Of a DNA stretch of 64,000 bases, positions 8,678-18,100 are shown piece after piece. Each line of letters begins with the position of its first letter. Position 1 is the first letter of the stretch. A program made the translations under genes and the position numbers. A model generated the notes under the pieces. That model ran no database searches. It was not told the origin of the DNA and saw only the letters and a program-made list of their open reading frames with translations. The DNA comes from Actinoallomurus liliacearum (GTDB lineage: Bacteria > Actinomycetota > Actinomycetes > Streptosporangiales > Streptosporangiaceae). The DNA lies in the NCBI RefSeq assembly GCF_039542035.1, contig NZ_BAABHJ010000002.1, positions 372,001 through 436,000 on the forward strand, in the 5' to 3' direction.

Positions 8678-10372
8678 GTGACGACATCCATGCGTCCGCG
8701 TCCGAGCGGCGGCCTAGACGCGACCGGCCGGGCCGCTGACCGTGTGGCCACGGCACCCGCGCCGGACCACCGCTGGGAGTGGGCCCGCCGATGTCTCGCC
8801 GTACCGGTGCGCCACCCGTGGATGGTGACCCTTTCACTCGGCCTTCTCGTCATCGCCCTCAACCTCCGGGGCCCGGACCTGCCGGCGCAGTACTTCCGCA
8901 CCTGGGTGGCGCGTAACGCGGGCCTGGTGGCGTTCAACAACCAGTGGTACGACGGACACAGCCTGCCCGGCTACAGCGTCCTGTTCCCGCCGATCGCCGC
9001 GGTCCTGGGCGCGCGGATGACCGGCCTGCTCGCCTGCACCGTCATCACCTGGGCGGCCTGCAGGCTGCTGCCCGGCCCCCGCGACAGCGCGCAGATCTTC
9101 TTCCGCCTGGCGCTCGCCATCGGCATCGTCGGCGAGCTGATCATCGGGCAGTTGCCCTTCGCCCTCGGGCTGGCCTTCGGGCTCGCCGCGCTGCTCGCCG
9201 CGCTGGAAGGCCTCCCGTCGCTGGTACTGCTGATGGCCGCCTGCTGCTCGCTGTCCAGCCCGCTCGCGGGGCTGTTCCTGCTCCTCGCCGGCCTGAGCTG
9301 GGCGCCTCAGGCCGGCTGGCGGCGGGTCGCTCCGCTCGGCTCCGCCGCCCTGGGCATGGCCGTCTCGTTCGTCACCGGCGGCGGCAGCGGCCGGTTCCCC
9401 TTCCCCCTGGTGAACCTCCTCGGCGTGCTGCTGTTCAGCATCCTGACCCTGGCCATCGCGCCCCGGAGCAGCACGCTGATCCGCCGCTTCGCGGTGATCT
9501 ACGGCACCCTCAGCGCGGCGCTCTTCTTCGTGCCCAACCCGGTCGGCGCGAACATCGCCCGGCTGGGCAGCACGCTCGCGCTGCCGGCGGCCGGCTACCT
9601 GCTGCTCCGCTACCGCCGCCGACTGGTGCTGGCGCTGTTGATCGTGCCGCTGCTCAGCTGGCAGTTGGTGCCCGTGGCGACCGCCCTGGCCAACTCGGCC
9701 GGAGACCCGTCGTCCAACGCCACCTACTACGCCGGGCTGCAGTCGTTCCTGGCGACCCGGAAACCGGCGGCGGGCCGGCTCGAGGTCCCCTTCACCCGCG
9801 AACATTGGGAGACCGTGTTCCTCGCCCAGCGGTTCCCGCTCGCACGCGGGTGGGAACGGCAGCTCGACCTCCGCTACTCCCCCGCCCTCTACAGGCCGCT
9901 GACCGCGGACGGCTACCGCGCCTGGCTGAACGCCAACGCCGTCGGCCTGGTCGCGCTGCCCGACGTCCCGCTCGACCGGGGCGGCCTCTCCGAGGCCGCG
10001 CTGCTGGCCAACCCGCCCTCGTACCTGCGTGAGGTCTGGCACGACGCGCACTGGAAGGTCTGGGAGGTGGCCGATGGGGTTCCGCTGGCCTCGGGCCCGG
10101 CCACGCTGCGCACGCTGGCGGTCTCGTCGTTCATCCTGGACTTCCCGACGGCCGGCACCGAGACGGTCCGCATCCACGCCAACGACATGTGGGGCGTCGC
10201 CGACGGCGGCGCGGCCTGTCTCACCACCACGGCCGACGGCTGGTTCCAAGTGACGGCGCTCCGGCCCGGCCCGGTCCGTGTCCACGCCACCGTCGGGAAC
10301 ATCATCGACCGCGACGTCCACCCCGAGTGCGCCTTCGCCGAGTCGCCCAACCCGTCGATGTCCCCCGGCTGA
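8678..10372 (+). CDS. Polytopic membrane protein of unknown function, GT-C-like architecture
   Basis: 564 aa from GTG 8678, preceded by AAGGAG. About nine to ten hydrophobic segments run from residue 50 to residue 340. A soluble C-terminal part of about 220 residues follows and starts near YYAGLQSFLATRKPAAGRLEVPFTREHWE. Early charged/aromatic loops (FNNQWYDGHSLPGYSVLFPPIAA) and the long periplasmic tail resemble GT-C-fold membrane glycosyltransferases or actinobacterial arabinosyltransferase-like proteins, but I cannot name a family. Monocistronic: the next gene starts 132 bp downstream with its own context. Function not assigned. Confidence 0.7.
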   Translation: MTTSMRPRPSGGLDATGRAADRVATAPAPDHRWEWARRCLAVPVRHPWMVTLSLGLLVIALNLRGPDLPAQYFRTWVARNAGLVAFNNQWYDGHSLPGYSVLFPPIAAVLGARMTGLLACTVITWAACRLLPGPRDSAQIFFRLALAIGIVGELIIGQLPFALGLAFGLAALLAALEGLPSLVLLMAACCSLSSPLAGLFLLLAGLSWAPQAGWRRVAPLGSAALGMAVSFVTGGGSGRFPFPLVNLLGVLLFSILTLAIAPRSSTLIRRFAVIYGTLSAALFFVPNPVGANIARLGSTLALPAAGYLLLRYRRRLVLALLIVPLLSWQLVPVATALANSAGDPSSNATYYAGLQSFLATRKPAAGRLEVPFTREHWETVFLAQRFPLARGWERQLDLRYSPALYRPLTADGYRAWLNANAVGLVALPDVPLDRGGLSEAALLANPPSYLREVWHDAHWKVWEVADGVPLASGPATLRTLAVSSFILDFPTAGTETVRIHANDMWGVADGGAACLTTTADGWFQVTALRPGPVRVHATVGNIIDRDVHPECAFAESPNPSMSPG

Positions 10373-10504
10373 GCCGCGCCCGCGTACCCGATCCGTGGCC
10401 GTCCGACTCGGGCCTCTGCCTCGGCAAAGAACTCCGGGCACGAACTTGGTGCCGCCCAAGGAAGGCGCCGGGGTGGAGGCCGTCCGCGCGGGTAGCGCTC
10501 GGAC

Positions 10505-11614
10505 ATGGGGCCCTGGGGGAAGCGGGACGACATCCTGGTGCACCGGTGCGAGCCGTTCAACGCCGAGCCTCCGCGGCACGCGCTCGCCCGGCACACGCTC
10601 ACCGGTACGGAGAGCTTCTACAGCCGCAACCACGGCCCGGTCCCCCGCGTCGACGCCGAGGCCTGGCGGCTGCGCGTGGACGGCCTGGTGGACCGGCCCC
10701 TGACACTGTCGCTGAACGAGCTGCGCGAGCGGTTCGAGGAGCGTGAGCTCGTCGCCACCGTGCAGTGCGCGGGCAACCGCCGGGCGGGCCTGCTCGAGGT
10801 CCGGGACATCCCCGGCGAGGACCCGTGGGGACCCGGCGCCACCTCCACCGCCCGCTGGACCGGCGTACGCCTGGCCGACGTGCTCGCCGCCGCCGGCGTG
10901 CGGTCCGGCGCCCGGCACGTCGCCTTCGCCGCACCCGACGTCTCGCGGCTCGTCGATCCGCCACAGCCCTTCGGCGGCTCCGTCCCGCTGGCCAAGGCGA
11001 TCTCCGGCGAGGTCCTCCTGGCCTGGGGGATGAACGGCCGGCCCCTGCCCGAGGCGCACGGCGCCCCGCTGCGGGTGATCGTCCCCGGGTGGATCGGCGC
11101 GCGCAGCGTCAAGTGGCTGGAGCACGTCACCGCGCAGGCCGAACCGTCGGACAACTACTTCCAGGCCGTCGCCTACCGCGTCCTGCCGCCGGACGCGGAC
11201 CCCGACCGGACCGCACCGGGCACGGGCATCTCACTCGGCCCGGTCGCCGTCAACTGCGCCATCCTGGCGCCCGACGGCGGCACGCCGCTGCCGCCGGGGC
11301 CGACGGAGATCACCGGTTACGCGTACGCCGGCGAGGACCGGACCGTGGCCCGGCTGGACGTCTCCCTCGACGGGGGCCGCACCTGGGCCCAGGCCGAGCT
11401 GGACGCGCCGCCGAGCCCCTGGACGTGGCAGCACTGGCGCCTCACCGTCGATCTGCCGGCCGGCGAGACGGTCGTCACCGCGCGGGCCTGGGACTCCACC
11501 GGCGCGACGCAGCCGGAGACCCCCGCCGCGGTCTGGAATCCGAAGGGCTACGCCAACAACTCCTGGGACCGCATCCGCCTGAGGACGACCGGGCCCGGCC
11601 CGGACGCACGATAG
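10505..11614 (+). CDS. Sulfite-oxidase-family molybdopterin enzyme
   Basis: 369 aa. The Moco-binding domain (about residues 20-220) has the ligand cysteine in the motif ATVQCAGNRR. Further signatures are RWTGVRLADVLAAAG, the conserved segment FGGSVPLAKAISGEVLLAWGMNG, and LPEAHGAPLRVIVPGWIGARSVKWL. Residues about 240-360 are the Ig-like Mo-co dimerisation domain (EITGYAYAGEDRTVARLDVSLDGGRTW). There is no heme domain and no signal peptide or Tat motif, so a cytoplasmic electron acceptor is expected. Likely oxidises sulfite or a related sulfur/nitrogen oxyanion (family inference). The 3' end faces the FAD oxidoreductase gene across a shared hairpin. Confidence 0.88.
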   Translation: MGPWGKRDDILVHRCEPFNAEPPRHALARHTLTGTESFYSRNHGPVPRVDAEAWRLRVDGLVDRPLTLSLNELRERFEERELVATVQCAGNRRAGLLEVRDIPGEDPWGPGATSTARWTGVRLADVLAAAGVRSGARHVAFAAPDVSRLVDPPQPFGGSVPLAKAISGEVLLAWGMNGRPLPEAHGAPLRVIVPGWIGARSVKWLEHVTAQAEPSDNYFQAVAYRVLPPDADPDRTAPGTGISLGPVAVNCAILAPDGGTPLPPGPTEITGYAYAGEDRTVARLDVSLDGGRTWAQAELDAPPSPWTWQHWRLTVDLPAGETVVTARAWDSTGATQPETPAAVWNPKGYANNSWDRIRLRTTGPGPDAR

Positions 11615-11645
11615 GGGGCGTCCGGCCCCATTACCGGACACCCCC
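11614..11645. terminator. Bidirectional hairpin between convergent genes
   Basis: GGGGGCGTCCGG (11614-11625) pairs with CCGGACACCCCC (11634-11645), 11 of 12 pairs, with an 8-nt loop. It begins at the last base of the molybdoenzyme gene and ends 15 bp before the end of the minus-strand oxidoreductase. Confidence 0.7.
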
Positions 11646-11659
11646 TGGATCATGGCGGC

Positions 11660-13264
11660 TCAGTAGCCGTGCACCCCGTCCGGCCAGTGCAGCTCCACCC
11701 CGGACCGGACGAGCCGTTCCTGGTAGTCGGACAGCAGGTCCGCCTTCTCGCGGACGGCGTACGGCGTCGCGGACCGCTCCATGCAGAACGCCGCGAGGGT
11801 GCCCGCCGCCTCGCCGATATTCCACTCGACGGGGTGCAGGCGGTACGCGCCGTTGCTGATGTGCGTGGTGCCGATGTTCTTGGCCGCGGCCACGAGGTTG
11901 CGCATCCGCCGGGGGATCAGGGCGCCCAGCGGAATCTCGAACGGCGAGCAGCCCACGTCGATGTAGTTGTCGCCGCCGGTCGAGGGGTGCAGGTCGATCC
12001 GGTACATGCCGACGCCGACCGAGTCCCCGTACCGGACCGCGCCCTTGTCGCCGCGCACGGCCAGGGACAGGTCCTGCTCGGGCACGGTGTACAGCGCGCG
12101 GATCCGGCGCGACTCCCGGATGTAGGGGGCCTGGGCGAGGCCGTCGGCGCCGCCGGTGACGTCGCCGCGCAGCCGCAGCCCCGGGTATCCGGTGCCGCCG
12201 TCCGGCCGCGGCGCCTCGGTCTGCATCCAGTACAGCGCCGACCGCGACAGCTCCCGCGCGGCCTCCACGTGCCGGTCGGCGTCCGGCACGTCGATGATCG
12301 AACCGTCGAAGTAGTCGATCATCGGCCAGTTCACCAGCGTGATGTCGCTGGCGTAGGCGCCGTCCTCGAACAGGCCCCGCGCGGCGATCCGGCGGAACGA
12401 CCACAGGTCCAGGTCGCCGCCGAAGCGCTGCTGGTCGCCCAGGACGGCCATCGGATCGCCCTCGGGGTTCGGCGTGAAGGTCCGCTCGACCGGCTCCAGC
12501 GTGCGCGGGATCGGCGCCCGCCACGACAGCAGGCGGTCGCCCCAGAAGTCCGGCTGGTACGCGCGCCAGTAGTCGTAGGTCTTCGGCCGCTCGATCGTGT
12601 GGTCGCCGGGGACGTGGTCCATGGCGAAGCAGACCGAGATGGCCTGCATGTTCTGCGGCTGGGCCTCCGCCGGGGCGCTGGGCTCGCCGGTTTCCGCCTG
12701 CGATTCGAAGCCCGTGACGTACTCCGTGCCGGTCAGCGGCAGCAGCTCACCGGTCTCGGTGGCGTCCAGGACGTACTCGGCGGACACGGTCGCCCGCGCG
12801 CCGGTGTCGCGGTGCGCGAAGGTCACCGCGGTGACGAGGTCGCCCTCGGTGTCCGCCCCGATCGGCCGGTACGGCTGCAGCACGCGCAGCCGGCCGGAGC
12901 CGCGGTAGGGGGCGAGCATGGCCTCGATGACGGCCACGGCGACGCGGGGCTCGTGGCAGAGCCGGCTGACCCAGCCGGCGCCGGGGTTGAGCTCGTCCCA
13001 CGCGTGGGCCGATCCGGTCAAGGGGTAGTGGTCGCGGTAGTAGTTCCGGATCCCGTCACGCAGCGCGCGATAGGTGGCCGTGACGCCGAAGCGCTCGACC
13101 CAGCTGTGCTCGTCCGGGGGTACGGCCTGGCTGGTCAGCTGACCGCCGAGCCAGTCGTACTCCTCGGTCAGGACGACCGAGGAGCCGGCCTTGGCGAGTG
13201 CGAGTGCGGCGGCGACGCCGCCCAGACCTCCGCCCACGACGAGGGCATCGGTGTGAATCTCCAT
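11660..13264 (-). CDS. FAD-dependent oxidoreductase (FAD_oxidored family)
   Basis: 534 aa. The N-terminal Rossmann motif is DALVVGGGLGGVAAALALAKAGSSVVLTEEYDWLGGQLTSQ, the exact style of the FAD_oxidored (PF12831) group. The internal pattern EYVLDATETGELLPLTG and the C-terminal FEIPLGALIPRRMRNLVAAAKNIGTTHISNGAYRLHPVEWNIGEAAG complete the FAD site. The substrate is not known for most members. A flavocytochrome-like FAD/Fe-S dehydrogenase gene lies upstream on the same strand 238 bp away, but the intervening region contains its own inverted repeat, so separate control is likely. Confidence 0.85.
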   Translation of the reverse strand: MEIHTDALVVGGGLGGVAAALALAKAGSSVVLTEEYDWLGGQLTSQAVPPDEHSWVERFGVTATYRALRDGIRNYYRDHYPLTGSAHAWDELNPGAGWVSRLCHEPRVAVAVIEAMLAPYRGSGRLRVLQPYRPIGADTEGDLVTAVTFAHRDTGARATVSAEYVLDATETGELLPLTGTEYVTGFESQAETGEPSAPAEAQPQNMQAISVCFAMDHVPGDHTIERPKTYDYWRAYQPDFWGDRLLSWRAPIPRTLEPVERTFTPNPEGDPMAVLGDQQRFGGDLDLWSFRRIAARGLFEDGAYASDITLVNWPMIDYFDGSIIDVPDADRHVEAARELSRSALYWMQTEAPRPDGGTGYPGLRLRGDVTGGADGLAQAPYIRESRRIRALYTVPEQDLSLAVRGDKGAVRYGDSVGVGMYRIDLHPSTGGDNYIDVGCSPFEIPLGALIPRRMRNLVAAAKNIGTTHISNGAYRLHPVEWNIGEAAGTLAAFCMERSATPYAVREKADLLSDYQERLVRSGVELHWPDGVHGY

Positions 13265-13501
13265 GAGGGGAAGAACTCCTGTGAAGGGCCGCCCGCTGTG
13301 ATCGGTGACGCCAAGGGGAAGGAAGGGACGTCCGGTACGCGGGGCGGGGGGATGTCATCCAGAGATGACGTTTACAACGGCAGGAGTCACCCTGGGTATT
13401 CCCGGCCCGTCACCGCGGGTGCGTCGTCGCCGACCCGAGGTGATCAGGATGGTCCTCACCATCGAGCGCGCCGAGCCGTGCCGGCGGCCGGGACGGCCCG
13501 G
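13265..13501. promoter_or_regulatory. Promoter region of the FAD oxidoreductase with an inverted-repeat operator candidate
   Basis: Contains GTCATC (13354-13359), CAGA, then GATGAC (13364-13369): a perfect 6-bp inverted repeat that extends to 7 of 8 pairs. It lies about 90 bp upstream of the minus-strand start codon. No gene is visible here. Confidence 0.4.
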
Positions 13502-16312
13502 TCAGGCGGTGCCCTGGTCGAGGAGTTCGAGCAGGTGGTGGTAGGTCTCGCCGGTCGCGCGGGTCAGGCCGATCTCGCAGGTCCGGTTGACCGAGGCGTG
13601 GGCGGCGAAGTCGCCGCGGGCGACCGACTCCGCCTCCGCGCGGGTCGCCGAGGCGGTCAGCTCCGGGTGGAGCATGCCGCGGTCGCCGGCGAAGCCGCAG
13701 CACTGCCAGCCCTCGGGCACGACGACCTCTTCGGCGACCGCCTCGGCGATGCGGGTGATGTCCCCCTCAAGGCCGAGCCGGGTCGAGGAGCAGGTCGGGT
13801 GCAGGGCCAGCGAGGGCAGGCGCCGGGCCGCGGGCAGCCGGGGCAGGACGCGCTGCGCCACGAAGCTCACCGCGTCCAGCACTTCGACGGCCGGCCCGGC
13901 CGCGGCGGCGAGCCGGCGGAACCCCTCCGTGCAGGACGCGGCGTCGCTGATCACCGGGATCCGGCCGCCGTCTGTGGCGGCGAGCAGGGACTCGCGCACC
14001 TTGCGGCGCATGACCTCGTACCCCTTGGTGAAGCCCTTGGACGACCACGGAGTGCCGCAGCAGAGGTTCGCGATGTTCTCGGGCACGCGCAGCCGCAGGC
14101 CCGCCCGTTCACTGAGGCGCAGCACCGCGGCCATGACGCCGGGGCCGCCTTCGGCGGGGGCGAACAGGGTGTTCAGGCAGGAGGGCACGTAGACGGCGTC
14201 CGCGTCCGGCACGGTTGCGGGCCGGCGGGGCGAGCCTCCGCTCGGCAGGTCGCGGCTCCACTCCGGGACGGTGTCCGGGCCGCCGATCCTGCGGGCCGCC
14301 CGGGCGGCCGCCTCGACGGCCCCGGGCGGTGCCGCGGCCGCGACGTCGAGCGCCCTCTCCATCGCCCGCGTCACCGTCCCCCAGTGGTCGGCGGCGGTCT
14401 TCCAGCCGGCCTGGGCGACGCGGCCGTGGCTCTGGGCGCGCAGCCGCTTGGTGAGGTCGCCGGTGTTGATCAGTACGGGGCAGGCGGTGGCGCACATGCC
14501 GTCCACGGCGCAGGTCTCGACGGCGTCGTACTCGTACTCCCGCTCCAGCCGCCGGGCCAGGTCTTCGTCGCCGGCGGCCCGGGCGGCGGCCAGCTCACGG
14601 CGCAGCACGATGCGCTGGCGCGGCGTCGTGGTGAGGTCGCGGCTGGGGCAGACGGGTTCGCAGTAGCCGCACTCGACGCACCGGTCGACCTCGGGTTCGA
14701 CGGTGACGACGGACTTGAGGTCCCGCAGGTGGGCCTGCGGGTCGTCAGTCAGCACGACCCCGGGGTTCAGCGTGTCGCCGGGGTCGCACAGCCGCTTGAC
14801 CTCCCGCATCACCGCGTAGAGCTCGTCGCCGTACTGGCGCCGCACGAAGGGGGCCATGACCCGGCCGGTGCCGTGTTCGGCCTTGAGCGTGCCGCCGCGG
14901 CCGAGGACGGCGTCGACCATGTCCTCGGTGAAGTCCGCGTAGCGCTGCAGGTCCGTGCCGAAGCGCTCGTTCAGCATGAAGTGCAGGTTGCCGTCCTTGG
15001 CGTGCCCGAAGACGACGCTGCGCTCGTAGCGGTACTTGGCGAACAGCTCCGCGAGATCGTCGCAGAGGTCGGCGAGCGCGGGGACGGGGACGGCGACGTC
15101 CTCCAGCAGCGCCGTCGTGCCACTGGGGCGGGCGCCGGCGACGGAGGCGTACAGGCCCTTGCGGATGTGCCAGAGCGCCGCCCGGCCCCGGGCGTCCCCG
15201 CTGAGCCGCGCCGGAGTGGCCAGGTCGAACGCGGCGAACAGCCGCTCGGCCGCGCGTTCGCGGTCGGCGAGGAGCTCGGGATCCGACTCCTGCCACTCCA
15301 CCAGCAGCGCGGCGTGGTCCTCCACGGTCAACGTGCGCAGGACGTCCTCGGCCTTGGGATCCTCCTGGGCGACGAGCAGGGACTCCGCGTCCAGCAGTTC
15401 GATGGCGGCCGGGTGCGCCGCGACGATCTCGGGCACCGTGGCCATCGCCGTCCGCAGGGCGGGGAAGACGAGCAGCCCGGTCGCGGCCAGGCGATGCGCC
15501 GGCACCGTGCGCAGGACCGCCTCGGCGACGAAGGCGAGGGTGCCCTCGCTGCCGATGGCGAGGTGCGCGAGGATCTGCGCGGGCGAGTCGTGGTCGAGGA
15601 AGCTGTTCAGCCCGTAGCCCATGGTGTTCTTCAGTGCGAACTGGGCCTTGATCCGGCGCACCGACTCCGGGTTGCCGCGGATCCGGTCCCGCAGGCGTTC
15701 CAGGCCCGCCGCCAGGTCGGGTTCGAGGGCGCGCAGGCGGGCGTCGGCGTCGGGCGCGCCGGTGTCGAGGACGGTCCCGCTGGGCAGCACGAGGACCATC
15801 GACTCGAGGGTCTCGTAGGTGTTGGCGTGGGTGCCGCAGGTCATGCCGCTGGAGTTGTTGGCGACGACGCCGCCGATCGTGCAGGCCGCCTCACTGGCCG
15901 GGTCGGGCCCCAGCCTGCGGCCGTGGGGAGCGAGCCTGGCGTTGACCTGCCGCAGCACGGCGCCCGGCTGTACCCGGACGCGAGCGCCGCCGTCGAGCAC
16001 CTCGATGCCGCGGAAGTGCCGCCGGGTGTCCACCAGCAGGTGGTCCGTGACCGCCTGCCCGCTCAGGCTGGTGCCGCCGGACCGGAACGTCAGCGGCAGA
16101 CCGGCGCGCATCAGCGCGCCGACCTGCTCGGCGCTGCGGGGCACAAGAACCGCCTGCGGGGTCAGCAGATAGTGCGACGCGTCGTGCGCCATGCCGAGCC
16201 GGTCACTCGCACGCGAACGGGTGATCCCCGGTACCGCGGCCTCGACCGCCGCCAGGACGGCGGGATCCGGCGCGGGCAGCCTCGGCGTTCCTTGGGTGCG
16301 GGTGACGCTCAT
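13502..16312 (-). CDS. FAD-binding and 4Fe-4S D-2-hydroxyacid dehydrogenase (D-lactate/glycolate dehydrogenase type)
   Basis: 936 aa. Residues about 50-280 form a PCMH-type FAD domain (LTFRSGGTSLSGQAV, PGAVLRQVNARL, CTIGGVVANNSSGMTCG). Residues about 300-520 form the FAD-linked oxidase C-terminal domain (SVVFGHAKDGNLHFML, LKAEHGTGRVMAPF, CDPGDTLNPGVVL). Two ferredoxin-like clusters follow: CVECGYCEPVCP (about residue 550) and CAVDGMCATACP (about 606). The end carries two CCG domains (NLCCGTPWSSKG and QWCCGFAGDRG-like motifs), as in GlcD-GlcF or Dld-II fusions. Membrane-associated oxidation of D-lactate or another D-2-hydroxyacid to the quinone pool is the family role. I chose ATG 16312; an in-frame TTG at 16327 is possible. 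Confidence 0.9.
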   Translation of the reverse strand: MSVTRTQGTPRLPAPDPAVLAAVEAAVPGITRSRASDRLGMAHDASHYLLTPQAVLVPRSAEQVGALMRAGLPLTFRSGGTSLSGQAVTDHLLVDTRRHFRGIEVLDGGARVRVQPGAVLRQVNARLAPHGRRLGPDPASEAACTIGGVVANNSSGMTCGTHANTYETLESMVLVLPSGTVLDTGAPDADARLRALEPDLAAGLERLRDRIRGNPESVRRIKAQFALKNTMGYGLNSFLDHDSPAQILAHLAIGSEGTLAFVAEAVLRTVPAHRLAATGLLVFPALRTAMATVPEIVAAHPAAIELLDAESLLVAQEDPKAEDVLRTLTVEDHAALLVEWQESDPELLADRERAAERLFAAFDLATPARLSGDARGRAALWHIRKGLYASVAGARPSGTTALLEDVAVPVPALADLCDDLAELFAKYRYERSVVFGHAKDGNLHFMLNERFGTDLQRYADFTEDMVDAVLGRGGTLKAEHGTGRVMAPFVRRQYGDELYAVMREVKRLCDPGDTLNPGVVLTDDPQAHLRDLKSVVTVEPEVDRCVECGYCEPVCPSRDLTTTPRQRIVLRRELAAARAAGDEDLARRLEREYEYDAVETCAVDGMCATACPVLINTGDLTKRLRAQSHGRVAQAGWKTAADHWGTVTRAMERALDVAAAAPPGAVEAAARAARRIGGPDTVPEWSRDLPSGGSPRRPATVPDADAVYVPSCLNTLFAPAEGGPGVMAAVLRLSERAGLRLRVPENIANLCCGTPWSSKGFTKGYEVMRRKVRESLLAATDGGRIPVISDAASCTEGFRRLAAAAGPAVEVLDAVSFVAQRVLPRLPAARRLPSLALHPTCSSTRLGLEGDITRIAEAVAEEVVVPEGWQCCGFAGDRGMLHPELTASATRAEAESVARGDFAAHASVNRTCEIGLTRATGETYHHLLELLDQGTA

Positions 16313-16551
16313 ATCGTCTTCGTCCAAGATGGAGTTGGTCGTCTACCGGCGTGGGCCGAAAGGCCCTATTCGGCCCGATTGTCCAGCATATGGCGGCCGA
16401 CGGGCCGGTGATGCGACGGGTCCGTCGGCGAACAGCCTGGGTCTCCGACGAGCCGGGTCGAGAAGTCACGAGCGCACAGGGGTTTCGGCGTGTCGCCGCC
16501 ACGTCGTCGAGGCGGGCGCACCCGCCGGCACGAAAGGTCTTGAACGGTGCG

Positions 16552-17898
16552 TCAGCGTCCGGTCATGACCAGCACCGGCTGCTCGGTGACGCGCAGGGTG
16601 CGCGGGGCGGGGAGTGAGGTGCCGTCGAGGAGGCGTACGACCCGCGTACCGGCGTCGGCAGGCATCGTCGCCGTCCCTGACTCCGTCCAGCGCACGAACA
16701 TCGGATCGGGCGTGCGGCCGGCGGGCGGCAGGAACCGGCACTGCCAGACACGCGTGGGCAGCCCCGCCTGCCGACCCTGACCGCACGCGACGATCCGGGC
16801 CCCGACCAGCCACCGCTGCAGCGTGTCGACGGCCTGCGCGGCGGCCGTCGGCCGGCCTCCGGCGGCCTGGAGAACCAGCGGGATGGCGGTGCCACCCCAG
16901 TTGTAGAAGTACATGCGCTGGTATCGCAGGTACATCCCGATGAGGTAGAAGCGCGTGGCGTAGGCGATCGATCGCCGCTGGTCCAGCGGCCGGTCCGCTG
17001 GAATCCGGTAGACGGTCCCGGTGTTCCAAAGCGGCGGATGCACACCTGCTTCGTGGAACGTTCGGTCGATCACGGCCCCGAGCCGGATCAGGCTCTCGGG
17101 CGTGTCGCCGTCCCGGCGCGGATAAAGCTTCACCCCGGCGGCGTCGCATGCCTGGTAGCCGTCAGCCGCCGCGAATTCGAGCAGGAACCGCTGGGAGGCC
17201 GGTTCCCACAGGTCGCCCATTGACGGGCACACGACCGTGGCGTCCGGGTCGGCCCGGCGGATCACCGTGCTCGCCCGCTGGGTCATCCGCGCCAGCGTCG
17301 TGGCGTCGCCGGACCAGCGGGTTTCGCTGTCCCACAGCCGGACGGCGCCGACGCGGAAGCCGGGCATGGCACCGCTGTCGCTGTTGATGGTCACGCCGTA
17401 GAACGTCGAGGGCACGGTCGCGGGGTACTGCGACCAGGCGGGCCCGAACACCCGCTGGGATCCCGTGCTCTTCGCCACGTGGCCACCGGGTAAGGAGACC
17501 GCCCCGACGGCCGCCGCCAGCACCAGTACGCCGAGGAGCGCGGTGAGCCACAACAGCCTGCGGCCGTGCGGACGTGCCGTGCGCCCGGAGACCACGGCGG
17601 CCTCGGCCACCTCGCCGGCGGGCGGACCGGCCACGGCCGGAACCGGCGCGTCGTCGCCGGCCCGGCTGCGCTCAGCGTCGGCGCGTGCCCAGAGCGTGTA
17701 CAGCTCTGCCAGCTCGGCCCGGTCCGCTCCGCACACCAGCGCGATGCGCTCGACCATGCCGTAGCTGTCCGGCAGGACCTGACCACGGCAGTACCGGTGC
17801 AAGGTCGAGGCGCTGATCCCGCACCGGCGGGCCAGTTCGGCGTAAGAGGCTCCGCTGCGTTCCTTGAGGTCGTGCAAGCGCGCGGCCAGTTCCACCAT
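16552..17898 (-). CDS. Membrane-anchored fusion: XRE-type HTH, one TM segment, extracytoplasmic glycosidase-like domain
   Basis: 448 aa from ATG 17898, which has GGAAGGA upstream. Residues 1-65 are an XRE/lambda-repressor-like helix-turn-helix (LKERSGASYAELARRCGISASTLHRYCRGQVLPD) followed by the helix common in actinobacterial XRE regulators. After a Pro/Ala-rich linker, residues about 112-135 are a single TM helix (LLWLTALLGVLVLAAAVGAVSL). The rest, about 290 aa, begins FYGVTINSDSGAMPGFRVGAVRLWDSETRW. This resembles the first strand of TIM-barrel glycoside hydrolase-like proteins (F-x-G-x-x ... G-x-x-R-L-W-D). DNA binding inside and possible sugar-polymer sensing outside is an inference. Orientation: N-in, C-out, supported by Arg-rich residues before the TM. 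Confidence 0.75.
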   Translation of the reverse strand: MVELAARLHDLKERSGASYAELARRCGISASTLHRYCRGQVLPDSYGMVERIALVCGADRAELAELYTLWARADAERSRAGDDAPVPAVAGPPAGEVAEAAVVSGRTARPHGRRLLWLTALLGVLVLAAAVGAVSLPGGHVAKSTGSQRVFGPAWSQYPATVPSTFYGVTINSDSGAMPGFRVGAVRLWDSETRWSGDATTLARMTQRASTVIRRADPDATVVCPSMGDLWEPASQRFLLEFAAADGYQACDAAGVKLYPRRDGDTPESLIRLGAVIDRTFHEAGVHPPLWNTGTVYRIPADRPLDQRRSIAYATRFYLIGMYLRYQRMYFYNWGGTAIPLVLQAAGGRPTAAAQAVDTLQRWLVGARIVACGQGRQAGLPTRVWQCRFLPPAGRTPDPMFVRWTESGTATMPADAGTRVVRLLDGTSLPAPRTLRVTEQPVLVMTGR

Positions 17899-18100
17899 GA
17901 CGCGTTCCTTCCTGCATGCTGCGCGTCCCAGCCCCGCCCATTTCCCCCAGGTCAGACAGATCATCTCATCCCACCATTCGTCAGGGACGGGAAACCCTTG
18001 TGGCCGCGGCGGGCGCCACCGCACGCTCGTTGACGTCGCATACAGCGACAAACGGGGAAATGCGCCGGTCCGTCCGGCGAGACACCACACGGGGAGTCTC

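Noticed and set aside
11669..16411. 1580-codon open frame on the plus strand
   Set aside because: Antisense to the FAD oxidoreductase and the FAD/Fe-S dehydrogenase, both with clear catalytic motifs; same GC artefact.
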